Positions 35,434 to 47,000 of a stretch of DNA of 64,000 bases are shown here, piece by piece (position 1 is the stretch's first letter; every line of letters begins with the position of its first letter). The notes under the pieces are model-generated. The model searched no databases, was not told where the DNA came from, and worked only from the letters and a program-made list of their open reading frames with translations. Made by a program: the position numbers and the translations under genes. The DNA is from Rosellinia necatrix (Eukaryota; Ascomycota; Sordariomycetes; Xylariales; Xylariaceae), in NCBI GenBank assembly GCA_021209875.1, contig JAGYVD010000011.1:186001-250000 (forward strand), in the 5' to 3' direction.

Positions 35434-38400
35434 ATTTATTAATTATTGTATTTTAATCTATTAAAACTATTTTTTTAAATGGTTTTTTAACTATAACAAC
35501 GCTATAATATTAACTTTTTATGCCAGTAGTGTTTATAAAAATTTTGAAAATATAATATATTAAATTATTATGTTATTATATAAAGTTTGTAAATGCCTAG
35601 CATGTTTTATTAAAACAAATTTTGATAATATATTTACAACTAAATATATTGAACTTATTTTTAGAAAGTGTTGTATAATATATTGAGTTATTAAAACTAA
35701 TATTAAAACTAAAGATATATAAAGCTTATTACTTAATTTGGTTAAAAGATTTTATGTATAAGTTAAAGCTTTAGATTTTTAAGCTGTTTTATATAATAAA
35801 ATTTATAAGTTGTTTTATGAAGCAGTTAATATTTTGATACAAAGTTCTGCTATAATTGTTACAAAAAGCAACAAATAAGCTTTTGTTTTAAAGGCTTATT
35901 ATAAAAAAAGGAATTTTGCTCGGCTTAATTTTCATAGACTTGTTAATATGGAATTATTTGTTAATTTTGTGTAGATTTCTCTTATTTTTATCATTTTTTG
36001 CATAAAATAAGAATTAAAATATATATACAAATAATTCTTTAATAAACGGTAGTTGATTATTATGTTATTATATGCTATATCATGAAATAAATAAAAAGTA
36101 TTATAAAATAAGTTATAAAATCTAACGCTTATGTTATAAAAGATAAAAAAACGCGTAATTAAAAACAAAAATAGTTTAAAAATAACTGTTTAATAATTAA
36201 AAAAGCTTTATGAAAACATCAAAGTAATTAAACAAATTATATAAATAAATAGAAAATATAAACTTTTTATACTTAGCTTATTTAAAAGTTAAAATAATAA
36301 AATAGGTATAAACTATATAATAATTAAAGTAAAGTTTATAATAATTAATTACAACTATATTAAAAGCTGGTTAAAGGAATTTAATTAATTAATAATTAGT
36401 CTGTTAAATTGTGTTAAAAAAATGCCTCTTTTTAAAGTTTTGAAAAAAAAATTAAAATCAACGAGAATATTTTGGAATAAGTTTTATAATAACGCTTGAA
36501 AAAACAAAATAAAATTTAAAATATAATGCTGAAACATAATTAAAAGTTGTAAAATAAATAAAAACTAGTTTGGTAATAATAACATAAAAATAAAAAATAT
36601 TCAGTTATATTTTATGAAAGAAATATTTAAAAACTTAATTTTATATTTATTTAATAAGTATTTTGATGTAATTATAACATTAAAAAGTTTAATATAAGAT
36701 TTATGTAATATTTATAAAAATATAAACGATTTGAAAAAATAAAAACTTATTATAAGGCTTAAAACTTTAATAAATATATGCTTGCTAAATTGACATAATT
36801 TAAAAAGAATTTTTTATATTATATTAAAAAAACACGGTTTAATAAAACTAAATAAAAAAAGTTAAAAGCAAGTTGTCATTTTATGTAACAATTAAAATTA
36901 TTTTTAAATATTTCAAAGAACATAATAAATTTTAATGGTTATGCAAAATATTATATTTAAATAGCTGATCATTTGTTTACAAAAAATTAAAAAAAGAATA
37001 AAAGTTATTAAATAAAAAATGATTTAAAACAAAAAATATACATTTATAGCGTTAAACTATTTATAGTTCTAATAATATAACTAATTTTATTAATAAACTT
37101 GCTTATAAAAAAACAGAACTTTTAACTTGTAACTTAAAAAATAAAAAAACTAAATAGCTAAAAACAAAGACTATGAATATATTCAAAAATAACATATCAT
37201 AAAAAGCAGGTTTATAAAAGTCGTAGATTAAGCTTACTATAATACTTATGTAAATATAATTATAAAAAGGTTTAAACCAGTATTTTTTGCAACTAAAAAA
37301 AACGCAGCAAAAAAAATAAAATAAAAATAACGTTAAAATAATAAACTTTTTTTTTTAAAAATAAGATTATTATATAAAAACAAAAGTCTTTGGATAAATA
37401 ATTATTTAAAGAAAACATTTTTATTATTTATATATATTTTATATAATAATACGGTATTATTTGTTAATTTTGATATATTTAAGAATATAAAACCTGGTAT
37501 ATATATATATAAATATATTTTGTGTTAAAAAAATCGTAAAACTATTGAACTTATTGATTAAAAAAAGTTTAACCTTAAACTAATACTTAAAGAAAATAAA
37601 AAAGTTAATTAAAAAATTAAGTATATTTTACTTTGAATGTTGAAAATACATAAAAAATATATAAAAATATATTTGTTAATTTTTTAAATATAAAAGAAAA
37701 AAAAATATTGCAAAGCAAAAGGTTAAAAAATAACGTATTGTGGAATGTTGAACAATATATATGAATTTTTTTATTTTATTTGTTTGAAAATTATAAATCT
37801 TATTATATATTAGCTATAAATCAAGTTAAAATTTAGCTATAACATTTAAACTATTAAATAAACCCTGAATAAAAAAAATAAAAATATTAATTTTAAAATA
37901 CTTCTGAAAAAAACTAAAAAAAAAAACTAAAAAAAACTTTTGTAAAAACTATTAATAATTAAGGTGAAAATCATAAAAAAATGCGACTTTGAATGAAAAA
38001 ATATAAAAAAATAAACTAAAATTTAAAAAACCTATTTTTATTGAATAAACTTTTAAAACTTTAAACTAAAAAAAAAAAATTGCATAAAAAAACAATTATA
38101 TTTTTATATTAAAAATTGGGTATTTTTCAACTTTATTATATATAAAAAAACAAAATAAATTAAAATAAAAAAACTAGATCTTTAATGGGCTACTTTTGAT
38201 ACTCTTATTTTTTCAACGTTAATATTTAAAAATAAAACTAATAATTAATCATAAATTATTAATATTTATTCAATCAATAAATGAGTGTATTAAAAAAACA
38301 ACCAAAAAAACTAAAAAAATAAAACCATAGAAAAAAAAACATTAAAGATTATATTTTTTAAACATTATAGCTTATTAAACAGGTTTAATTAAAAGAATTG

Positions 38401-40545
38401 AAATAAAGAGCTTTTTTACCCGCTATAAATAATCTATAAAATGAATTGTATAAACAGCAAGTTTTTAAAAAGCTTAAAATATTATTTTTTATATGATATA
38501 TTTTTTAATAAGCTGTACGCTATATAAAGATCTTTAATCAATAATTCAAACAAAAAAGTATATTAAGCTTAATAACATGCTATTTACTTGTTTCATATTA
38601 TTTTTATAAAAACTAATAAAAAACTTTATGGCAATAATTTTAATATTAAGAATTTTATAAAAGTTCATATGTAATTAATATTTTATGATATTAAAAAATA
38701 TTGAAAAAAATAAAAGCTTTATTGTTTTTTATATTAAATATAAAGCGTACTATTAAAAAGTGTTTTTGTTTTATTTAATAAATAAACCTTTCATGTTGTA
38801 AAAATAAATTAATAATATATTATGTAATTTTTTAAATAATTTTAAAAATATATATATTAACAATGTTTTTATTTATTTTAATAATATAAAAACTTATAAT
38901 ATATATATTTTAAAAAGATTTTAAAAGGTATAAAATATAAAATTAAAAGCTGATGTAAAAATCTTGAAACTTTATATAAAATTAACAAAGTTTTTAAGTT
39001 CTATAATAAATATTAATAATATTTATATTAATTTTATTAGAGGAAAAGCTGTGGCAAATTAAAAACTATTTATTATTTACAAAAATATATAGTTTTTTTT
39101 TAAATTTTGATAACTTTTATAAAAAGTTTATAAATAAACATGATTAAATAGGGTTTTTTATAAACTATTTAATCAAAAGAAAAAGGTTTTTAAAAAACTA
39201 ATCAATATAATAACGCTTTTAATACGTTAAAAAAAGCTTTGACTATATATTATTATGAAAATGTTATAATTACAACTTATTTACCAAAATAAAAACTGAT
39301 TTTTAAGCCAAGTAGCTTTTTGCGCGTTATTTTAATAATATAAATAAAATTAATATTTAACAGCTTATTTTTTCAACATATTATTTAATGCTAAAATAAA
39401 TTATAAAACTTTTAACAAAAAACTTTGCATAATATCTATCCCTTGTAAAAAATTATAATTTAAACTACTTGGCAGTGAAAGAAAACTTTTTTTTAATTCT
39501 TATTAATTAATAACTTTTAACAAATTTTAAGATTAAATAATGTTTAAACTTGTAGTAAATAAAATAAACAAAGTTTTGTTACGATATGATTTTTAAATTA
39601 TTTCTTAGCTAGAAAAAATAAAGGTAGTTATAAATGTTTTATTTTAAAACCAAAAAGATACGTTAGAATTAAAAATAAAAAGAAAATGTTAAAAATATTG
39701 CATAATATTTTAATGTGTAAATAATATTGTAAAGTATATTTTAAATTAAATGAAATATCACTATAAAATTTTAATAATATATTTATATTAGAAAGTAAAA
39801 AGTTTAAGAAAAACTTGCGTTAATTAAAGAAATGTTAAAAAACACCATAAAAACCCCGGAATCAAAATTTATTATTGTAAAACTAAAAATATTAAGAATA
39901 ACAACTTTTGATAAATAATAACCAGGTTAACAATAATAAATAAATAATCAATAAGATTAAATTATGGCGATTTAAAAATTAAGCTAAGATAAAAAATATA
40001 TAACAATATATTTATAATATATTTAAAAAATATAAATGTTAAAAACTAATATTATAAAAATATTAATACGTTAAGCTAATAAACAGCGACAATATTTGTA
40101 TAATAAAACTTTAAAAAACTTAAAACTTGTATTAATATTTAATTATAAAGTGGAATGTTTAATAATAAACTCTAAATATATGTGGTAAAACAAATATAAA
40201 TATAATCATATGTTTATTATAAAAACTTAATTAAAAAAAAAGGTTAAACAATGTAATGTATTAAATAAGCTGCTATAAGAAATATAATTAAACTAGGTTA
40301 TAAAAACTAATTTAAATATTTAATATATTTATAATAATAATTTTATATGAAACATCATAATTTATTTTCATATTAATAAATAAATCATAAAAGCTAAAAA
40401 ATATAAAATAAATTTTAATGTTTATTTGCTATTATCAAATTATATAATAAGGAAAAATTATAAATAAATATAGAAATTAATAATTACAACAATATATAAA
40501 CTATTATTAAAACAATTAGTTTAAATATATTTTAATAATAAATTA

Positions 40546-40751
40546 TTAATACGCGCGCGTAGAGGGAGCGCTTATATAAGCCCCTCGCTTGGGGTGCTGT
40601 GGCCCGTGGCCACACGCACAACCTAATTGGGCCTAGCCCCATGTATGTGGGCCCTAGCCCACACCTAGGTAAAACTTTAGCTTAGCCTAGATTTGCTAGG
40701 CCTTCATCTTTTATAATACACACTTTACGCCCCCATGGTGCGCCTCTTAAT
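40546..40751 (+). mobile_element. R196 copy in B3, un-RIPed, flanked by TTAAT
   Basis: The 196-bp repeat (40551-40746) begins ACGCGCGCGTAGAGGG and ends GTGCGCCTC. TTAAT occurs directly before (40546-40550) and after (40747-40751). It is rich in stems: GCTTATATAAGC, CCCCTCGCTTGGGG, GTGGCCCGTGGCCAC and TGTGGGCCCTAGCCCACA. Base composition is near normal within heavily A/T-rich B3 sequence, which resumes after it. There is no open frame. It could be a short non-autonomous element or a solo LTR with unusual ends. Confidence 0.78.
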
Positions 40752-40962
40752 TATATATAAGCAGCATTATTATATAAATTAACAAATATATAGTTTAATA
40801 AAATAGAAATAACCTGTTAAAAGTTTTTTTTTTTAATTATATAAAATAAACCAAGGCAAAAAATTACAAAAAACTCTTGAAAATCTTTTTTTTTTTAAGA
40901 ACTGAAGCTTAAAATAAAACAAAAAAAATCGTTTAATATATAAATTTAATAAAAAAACTAAT

Positions 40963-41140
40963 ACGCGCGCGTAGACGGAGCACTTATATAAGCTTTTTGC
41001 TTGGGGTGCTATAGCCCATGGCTATATATATAATTTAATTAAGCCCAGCCTGATATATATAAGCTTTAGCTTATATTTAATTAAATTTTTAGCTTAGCTT
41101 AGATTTGCTAGGTTTTTATTTTTTTATAATATATATTTTA
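40963..41140 (+). repeat. R196 copy, RIPed, right end missing
   Basis: It shares ACGCGCGCGTAGACGGAGC and TTGGGGTGCTATAGCCCATGGC with the intact copies and then shows the expected C-to-T/G-to-A series up to TTTATAATATATATTTTA. The terminal CCATGGTGCGCCTC block is absent. It lies 412 bases from the intact copy in the same orientation. Confidence 0.75.
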
Positions 41141-42424
41141 AATTAATGCTTTTATAACGATTTTTTATAAAAACTAAATTAAACTGTTAAATTTTATTTT
41201 TTTAAAAACAAAACTATTTTTTATTGTTTTTATAATTATAAAAACATGTTGTTATTATTAAAAACATATTTTATTTAGATATGTTAAACAAAAGTTTTTT
41301 TTTATATTAAAAGTATTTATTAAAATTAAATATAACTTTTATTAACGATCAGTGTTAAAAATTAAACAGTTATTTAAATAATATAACACGCTAAAAACCT
41401 TAGAAAAACTTTATAAATATATAATAAAAATAAATAATAAGCTTAATATATATTTTTATATATTAATTAATAATAAAATAAACGTTATAAATATTTAAAC
41501 TAGTTATTTAATATAAATTATTTATTTTATTAGTGTTTTTATATTTTAGTTTATTTTATTAATTTATTACGCTTATAAATAATTATAAAAAGAAAATTTA
41601 TATCGTTAAAATAATTTTTTAAAATAAAAATAACTAAATAAGAAGTTTATTAGAAAACAGTTAAATATTTAAAACCTAAAATAAAACTCTTAGTTAAACT
41701 TAAAACTAAAAATAATAACTTTTAAAATAATAACTTAAAAAAACTTTAAAAAGCTTTTTTTTAAACAAAAGATTTTAATATTTTTTAAAAAGTAGGCCTA
41801 AACTAAGAAATTATTGTTTATTTTGTTATTTAAAATAATAAATAAATAAAAGTTTTAAAAAAATATAGGCTATTATATAAAATATATTTAAAATAATAAA
41901 GTAAAGCTTAAACTTAAAAAAAATAACTTATGCTGCGATTTACTATAAAAAAAAACGCGACAAAAAGAACAATAACTTATATTAAAAAAAGCTTATATTA
42001 ATAAATGATTAAATATTAAGCTAAATATAGCAAAATAGCATCTTATTAAATTAACTATTAATTACACCGCTTAAAAACTTTAAAAACTTTTAAAAAAATA
42101 TAAAAGCTAAAACATTTGTTAACTTAAACTTATTTAATTATAATATAAATAAAACAGATAAATAAAAAAAATATAAACAGAAAAGTTTTAAGTTATTAAA
42201 TATTTAATTTATAAATATTTATATTAAAAGTATTAAGCTAAAAAATAAAAAGCAGCATTTTTAATTTATTCTATAATAATTTTAATAATTTTAAAAGAAT
42301 AATAATAAAAAAACATTATTTTTATTAATATATATTTTGTTATAACCTGTTTATTTTTATTTTTACCAAAAAAAAACATTATATAAAATAAAGCCATAAA
42401 TCTTGTTTTTATTTTAAACATTTT
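41141..42424. other. Decayed A/T-rich sequence, nothing recognised
   Basis: The plus strand is A-rich with stops in all frames. It directly precedes the repeat shared with the window start, so it may be the left continuation of that same element, whose counterpart lies outside this window. No terminal repeat or protein motif could be read. Confidence 0.4.
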
Positions 42425-42600
42425 TTATAAAACTAAAAGTTTTATAATCAAATAAAAAGCTAAACTTTATTGTATATATAAAGCTATGTTATAAAAATAT
42501 AAGCCAAATAATTAAAATAATATAATAAAGTTTTATAATAAACATTAATATAACTACTTGTAAATTTAAAGCAAATTATTTAAGGTTTTATAATATATAT
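42425..42600 (+). repeat. Decayed repeat, copy B (matches 1-190), cut by element H
   Basis: It aligns to positions 1-190 with the same order of short blocks. The match ends within TTTTATAATATATAT, exactly where the left LTR of element H starts. Element H therefore inserted into this repeat. Confidence 0.7.
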
Positions 42601-42909
42601 TTAACAGAGGTGTAGATCGATGTATAAAAAGATTTATTAATTATTAAAAACGTAGTAATATTTTAAAAATATTTAATATAAATAATTCAATTTCTTAAAA
42701 AGCTTTTATTTAATTTAATAAGAGATATGTATTTATATTTATTAATTATATCATAAAAACAATTTTTAAGGTTATTTCTGTTTTATACAAATAATGTTTA
42801 TAAATGCGGCATTAAAACTAAATTATATATATATATATATATTTTATTAAAACATTTTTATAATAAAATTTCTTGATTAATTATTAAACTATTTTATACT
42901 GCTGTTATA
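42601..42909. repeat. Element H, left LTR
   Basis: It matches 50272-50579 in the same orientation: AGATTTATTAATTATTAAAAAC, ATATTT.AATATAAATAATT, AAAAAGCTT.TATTTAAT, TTTATAAATGC.GCATTA. Its 3' third is RIPed relative to the right LTR (TTTCTTGATTAATTATTAAAC against ATTCCGAGCTTAATTGCCAAG). Confidence 0.75.
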
Positions 42910-43674
42910 TATTTTTTAAATTAGTTAATTTGTTAATTAATCTGTTGTTTTATTTTTTAATAGCTTGTTCAAAATTTTTTTTAAACTATTTTTTTTATAA
43001 ATATTTTTTAATAAATTAATTAGTTTATATTTTAACAACATATATATTTTATTAATATCATTAGTTTTTTTATATGTAATAAGAAATAAAAATAAAATTT
43101 TATAGCGCAGCGCTTTTTTTAAAAGTTTTAAATAGCTTGTTTATAGCTGTACTAGCAGGTTTAAAAAAAATACATTTTTTACACGCATATTTTTAATTAT
43201 ATTATTATTTTGAGCCCTGATTAAATTTAATATTTTTTTCATTAACGTTTAAAGACAATTAATAATTTATTAGCTGTTTAAATATAAATTAACATTTAAT
43301 TTTATATTTTTTAACGTTTTTTTTTAAGTTTAAAGATATAAGCTATTCATAATTTTTTTCTTTGCATATTTTTGCTAAACTTTGAATATATTAATATAAA
43401 ATATAGTTTTATTTATTATTTTAAAATCTGTTCTTATTTTTTAATAAATTTATTATTTATATTTATTAAACCTATAATTTTAAAGTTTTATTATAATTAT
43501 ATTAATATATAAATATTATAATAATTTATTATATATTATATTTATTAAGTATATTATTTTTTAATTATTAATTATTAACATGATTTATTTATTAATATAT
43601 GTTTAAAGCGGTAATAATGGTTATAAATAATTATTAAAATTATTTTTACTGCTTTTAAATTTATATTTATATTA

Positions 43675-43750
43675 TTATTACTGCTGCTGCTGCTACTACG
43701 GCTGCTTTTACTGCTGCTATTATTATTAACGCTGCTTTTACTGCTTTTAT
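43675..43750. repeat. Interrupted CTG/CAG trinucleotide patch in element H
   Basis: CTGCTGCTGCTGCTAC, CTGCTTTTACTGCTGC and similar units recur for about 75 bases. On minus the phase reads GCA codons (Ala), with ACA-to-ATA or GCA-to-GTA-type decay between them. This suggests a former Ala/Thr- or Gln-rich tract of the element protein rather than a free microsatellite. Confidence 0.5.
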
Positions 43751-44057
43751 TATTTTTATTATTTATATTGCTATAAATAATATCTCTAATATTTTTTTCT
43801 GTTTGTTTATAATTAATTTAAATATTATATATAAAATAAAAAAAAATAAATTAATTCATATTAATAATAGTTTTTTTTTAAACTTATTTTTGCTGCGCTT
43901 ATTTTGTTTGGGTTTACGTTTAAATATTTAAAATATATTTTTTTAAGTTTTTTACAGCTTTATTATTATTAATATTATTAAACAGCTGCTGCTAAATATT
44001 ATTAATTATATCTATTATTTTTACCTGCAGCTTTTAATTTAAAATAGTACATAATAA

Positions 44058-44082
44058 ATAACGCTGCTGCTGCTGCTGCTAA
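44058..44082. repeat. Short CTG/CAG run in element H
   Basis: Six CTG units in a row follow AACG and run into CTAACTCTGG. This is the purest trinucleotide run in the window. It lies in the same element as the patch at 43675, about 310 bases away, and is probably part of the same former low-complexity protein region. Confidence 0.55.
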
Positions 44083-47000
44083 CTCTGGTTTTTATTTTAT
44101 TTATTTATATGTCAACTTAATAAATATTATTTAAAAACTGTTTTATTTAAAATATGTTAGTTTTATATTTGCTAATTAATTAAAAAAATTTATGTCATAA
44201 AATGATTAAATATAATAACTAATATTAAGGTTTTATTTTTAAATATAAATATATTTTTTAGTTCATATTTTATTTCATGTTTCAATTAATCTATATTTAA
44301 TAATATAAAATTAGCTTTTTATATATTTAATTCATAATTAAACATTATTTTTTGGTTTTTTATTTTATTTTTAATATTATAATAAATAATTATTATAAAC
44401 TTTTATTAATTATTCATTAATTTAAAATAAATTATTTTAAATTTTAAAGTTTTTATTACGTTAAGCTTTTAATATTTTAATAAAAAAGTAAAATCCTGTA
44501 GTTTTAAAAACGTTCGTTTTTGGAGATTTTTATGTTTTTTATACGTTTTTAACAGCTTTTAACATTTATATTTTTATAGCTGGTTAGTTGTTTGTATATT
44601 GTTTTTTTTTATATTTTTTACTCCTGTTTTATTATAGCTTTTGAGCTTGATTCTGCTGCACAACCTATATTTTTATCTCCTGTTTAAAAACCTTATTATA
44701 ATTTAATTTTAACATACCTTGTTCAATATATTTAAAAAATTTAATAGTTTAAAAAATCCTGCGAAAAATTAAACATAAAAAAAATTGCTTTTATAAAAGT
44801 TATGTAAAGCTAAAAAGTTTTAAATATTTTATTTTTTTAATTTTTTTAATTAATTATTAAAAATTTAAGCTAGCAGCTGCTGAGTTTTTTTTATATTATA
44901 AAATATATAATTTAAACTAAATAAACCTTTAAAATATTTAAACTATATTTATATAAAGTTTTTTATAAGATTATCTGTTAGTATTTAATTAACAAAAAAA
45001 TATTTTGTCATAAACAGACTTTTTTAATATTTATATGTTTAAGCTTTATAAGAATTTTCTTACATTTATTAATTCTTAAACAGATTATTTGAATTTTCTT
45101 TAAATAAACTATTTGTATTTTTTCTAAATATGAAATTTTTTTTTTGAAAAAGCAGTGTTAAAGCTATTATTTTTTTAATTATATAGCTTATAATAATAGG
45201 TTTAACTTTTATTATAAAAATTAAAATTATGTTTTCTTTAATAGTTTTTTTAAAAGTTATACTTTTATATCATAACATAACATATTTATATAAAAACATT
45301 TAATTTTTATATTATTTATAAATAATATATGTTTTATAATTAATAAAACTTGGGCTACTAAATTTTTATTTTTATATATAATTTTAAAAAACTTTATATA
45401 ATATAAATAATAAATTATTTAATTAGCTATATTTATATAATTTAAGCTTAACTTTATAAAATATTTTAATAATAATATAGTTATAAATATTATATTTAGT
45501 TATTATATAATTATTATATAAAATATTAATCTGATTGTTTTTTAATATATTTTAATTTTTTTTTAAAGTTTGTTTTATATATTATAACAGCTTTTTATAT
45601 AAAAATAATATTTTTAAAGTTTAAATATTATTAATTAAATTAAAATAAACAGCGATTTTTTAGGATATTAATTATAGATTAATATAAGTGTTTTTTTTAT
45701 ATAGTTATAAATTATTTTAATTTTTAAAAATTAAACAATATTTTTTTAATATTTAAACTTACAACCTTTTTTCATCCTGCTAATAATTTTTTGAACTAAT
45801 TTTTTATTGTTTTTTTTATATATTATTAAAAATTGCTTATATAAAATAAAATAAAGATTTTATGATTTAAAATATTAACTAAATATAGTTTTTATTTCAT
45901 ATAATTAATTTAAAACATTTTAAAATGTTTATAAATTTTTATATTATAATAATAAAAGATTTTATAGTTTATATAAAGTTTTATTTAATAATATAGTTTT
46001 TTTTTACTGCGTAAAACTATTTAATATTAAATATGTAATAAAAAAATTACTGCTTGTTAAAATATTTAAAAATATTCATAGTGTATTAAACTATTTAATT
46101 TTAAAATTAAGATAGATATTAATTATTATTATTTTTAAAAAATTTGCTATAAACAATAAAATATATATTAATTAAAACATATTTATTCTTTATAAATTTT
46201 TTATATATTTAATTTTATTTTATAAACTTTTAAAGAAAAGTTTTATTAAATTTGTATATAAATATTTATTTGCATATTTATAATTTCTTTTTATTTTTTT
46301 ATTAAAACTATTTTTATAATTTTTCTTTTATTTCTAGAGCCAGTATTTTTTTATATATTTTTTTTTAAACCATAGTTTTAAGCTTTTTTTATTTTATAAT
46401 AAGTTTTACAATAAATTTATTCTAATATGTTTAATTTTTAAACTAGCTTTTAATTAATTAGCTGTATATTATTATTTTATAGCTGTAAATAAAATATATA
46501 TTATTTTATGTGCGCGATTTTTAATATTTAAAACTTTTATTTATTTTAAAAAAAATGTTTTTATAAAAGCATTTTAAATATAATTTTTTAATAAATTAAT
46601 TTTTAAATTTATATATATTATTATAATAAATATTAAACTATTTACATTATTTCCTATGTTTTTATAAAGTTTTTTATGTTTAATTTTATTGTTTAATCTG
46701 TTTATAAATAATAATACTTTATATATATATATATATTTTATTTAAATTTTTTTTAGTTTTTTATTGCTTGTTTAGCTAGCTAAAATCAATTCTTTGCTAG
46801 TTTGTTTAACAATTAACGTTTTTATTATTATAAAATTTATAATGTTTTTAAAGCGTTATAAATAATTATTTTTTATATGTTATAATTGTTTTGTTTTTAA
46901 AGCTTTTTATAAAAGCTATTTTTAACTTAAAATTATTTTAAAAATAATAAATTTTAGCGGCTATATTTAAAAAGCTAGTTTTTATTTTAACATTTATTTT

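Larger units (their letters stand above)
35192..40962 (+). mobile_element. Element B3: second copy of element B, right end missing
   Basis: It is homologous to B1 over its whole length and carries the empty site corresponding to the Gyp-1 insertion at about 40350-40370, with continuous B sequence on both sides. It lacks a right LTR; recognisable B sequence stops close to the R196 copy at 40963. Minus-strand open frames such as 35932-36168 are low-complexity by-products. Reverse transcriptase was not readable, and the integrase assignment is as weak as in B1. Confidence 0.72.
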
